A DNA stretch of 6,978 nucleotides from Acholeplasmataceae bacterium (GTDB taxonomy: Bacteria; Bacillota_I; Bacilli_A; ML615J-28; CAG-698): NCBI GenBank assembly GCA_012840905.1, contig DUVT01000010.1, positions 1 to 6,978 on the forward strand, in the 5' to 3' direction. A program made the translations under genes and the position numbers. A model generated the notes under the pieces. The model ran no database searches. It was given only the letters and a program-made list of their open reading frames with translations, and was not told the DNA's origin. Each line of letters starts with the position of its first letter. Position 1 is the stretch's first letter. Shown in pieces: positions 5,997 through 6,978 of the stretch.

Positions 5997-6978
5997 ATGC
6001 AAGAGTATATAAAGTGGAAGAATTATGAAGGCTTAAGCGAAGATCTAAAGGAAGAACTTAATAGTTTAAGTGAGGAAGAAATTAATGATGCGTTCTATAA
6101 ACATTTAGAGTTTGGAACTGGTGGAATTAGAGGGATAATGGGTGTCGGGATAAATCGGATGAATATATACACCCTAAATAAAGCCAATTATGGTTATGCA
6201 AAGTTTTTACTTAATCATTTTAATAATCCAACAGTTGTAATTGCATATGATAATAGAAAAAACTCAAGATTGTTTGCTGAAAGTTCTGCAAGCCTTCTAG
6301 CAAGTATGGGAATAAAAGTATATTTTTTCCCAGAGATTACGCCAACTCCTGTACTTTCTTTTGCAATCAGATATTTAAAAACAAGCGGTGGGATTGTAAT
6401 AACTGCAAGTCACAACCCGCCAATCTATAATGGCTATAAAGTTTATGCAAATGATGGTAGTCAGTTAAGTCCTGAACTAGCAAAAGAAGTAATTGATGAA
6501 GCAAGTAAGTTAGAAGATATTTTTTCCTTGAATCCAAAACCATATAAAGACTTAGTAGCTGAAGGATTAATTGAAGTTTTAGATGATAATGTTAATGATG
6601 CATATATTAGTGAAGCTAAAAAGCTAAGTGTAAATAAACTAGATTCAACTTCCTTCAAAATTGTTTTGACACCACTTCATGGAACTAGTTGGAAACTAGG
6701 AAAAAGATTATTAAATGAATTAGGATATGATGTAATATTAGTTGATGAACAGTGTGTTGCTGATCCGAACTTCTCAACTGTAAAATCTCCTAATCCTGAA
6801 GATAAGGATGCATTTACTTATGCGATTAGGTATGCAAAAGCAAATGATGCTGATTTGTGTCTTGCAACAGACCCCGATGCTGATCGAATTGGCATCGCAT
6901 ATAAAGATAACGATGAATATAAAATAATTGATGGAAATCAAATTGGAGCTCTAATGCTTTACTATTTAGTAGAAAATC
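5997..6978 (+). CDS. pgcA: Phosphoglucomutase/phosphomannomutase (PgcA type), 3'-truncated by window edge
   Basis: The reading frame is open from 5997 to the window end, giving the first 327 residues of an alpha-D-phosphohexomutase. Relatives such as Bacillus subtilis PgcA have roughly 570-580 residues, so somewhat over half is present. The enzyme interconverts hexose 1- and 6-phosphates in the cytoplasm, feeding nucleotide-sugar, glycolipid and cell-envelope synthesis. Visible motifs: Phe39-Gly-Thr-Gly-Gly-Ile-Arg-Gly with Asn53-Arg-Met-Asn at the substrate end of domain 1; the catalytic loop Thr136-Ala-Ser138-His-Asn-Pro-Pro, where Ser138 carries the phosphate; Tyr144-Asn-Gly-Tyr-Lys; Thr225-Pro-Leu-His-Gly-Thr starting domain 2; and the Mg2+-binding loop Asp292-Pro-Asp294-Ala-Asp296-Arg. 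The residues expected in this part are intact. The sugar-recognition loop of domain 3 and the phosphate-binding domain 4 lie outside, so glucose versus mannose preference cannot be judged. It is probably co-transcribed with the CDF gene. Confidence 0.95.
   Translation, partial: MQEYIKWKNYEGLSEDLKEELNSLSEEEINDAFYKHLEFGTGGIRGIMGVGINRMNIYTLNKANYGYAKFLLNHFNNPTVVIAYDNRKNSRLFAESSASLLASMGIKVYFFPEITPTPVLSFAIRYLKTSGGIVITASHNPPIYNGYKVYANDGSQLSPELAKEVIDEASKLEDIFSLNPKPYKDLVAEGLIEVLDDNVNDAYISEAKKLSVNKLDSTSFKIVLTPLHGTSWKLGKRLLNELGYDVILVDEQCVADPNFSTVKSPNPEDKDAFTYAIRYAKANDADLCLATDPDADRIGIAYKDNDEYKIIDGNQIGALMLYYLVEN

Noticed and set aside
6461..6658. Open frame on the minus strand, 65 residues
   Set aside because: It is antisense to the phosphohexomutase gene, which has intact motifs on both sides, and resembles no known protein.

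Overview
The window is strongly AT-rich, tightly packed DNA with every supported gene on the + strand. It looks like chromosomal housekeeping sequence from a low-GC member of the Firmicutes/Mollicutes side of Bacilli, such as an Acholeplasma, Izemoplasma or RF39-like lineage. This placement is inferred from base composition, AGGAGG-type ribosome binding sites, sigma-A-type promoters and the protein families. The genetic code is the standard one: Trp is TGG throughout, and the acyl carrier protein gene ends in TGA. This argues against Mycoplasma or Spiroplasma. No mobile element, CRISPR array, rRNA/tRNA gene or phage gene was seen.

Layout. Positions 1-395 hold the 3' part of a CinA C-terminal (nicotinamide-nucleotide amidase) gene. 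A strong extended -10 promoter at 401-429 then starts a likely transcription unit. It contains tex (467-2701, an S1/YqgF/HhH RNA-binding protein), a nucleotidyltransferase-fold protein (2733-3485) and a diacylglycerol-kinase-family lipid kinase (3502-4407). A perfect-consensus promoter (4421-4449) drives a single-gene acpP unit (4479-4709), closed by a clear intrinsic terminator (4719-4750). A further promoter (4754-4782) with a very short leader drives a cation diffusion facilitator gene (4806-5981). Fifteen bases later comes a PgcA-type phosphoglucomutase/phosphomannomutase (from 5997), which runs off the window end.

The genes cover RNA metabolism, lipid phosphorylation, acyl carriage, metal efflux and sugar-phosphate interconversion. 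They do not form one obvious pathway. Lipid kinase and acpP both touch membrane lipid metabolism but sit in separate transcription units. No new multigene system can be defended here. The points most worth a second look are: a nucleotidyltransferase whose first metal-binding Asp is Asn; a CDF transporter with an N-D-D-D metal site predicting Mn2+ efflux; and an apparent tandem duplication of that transporter's cytosolic domain. No gene-free stretch exceeds about 100 bases.
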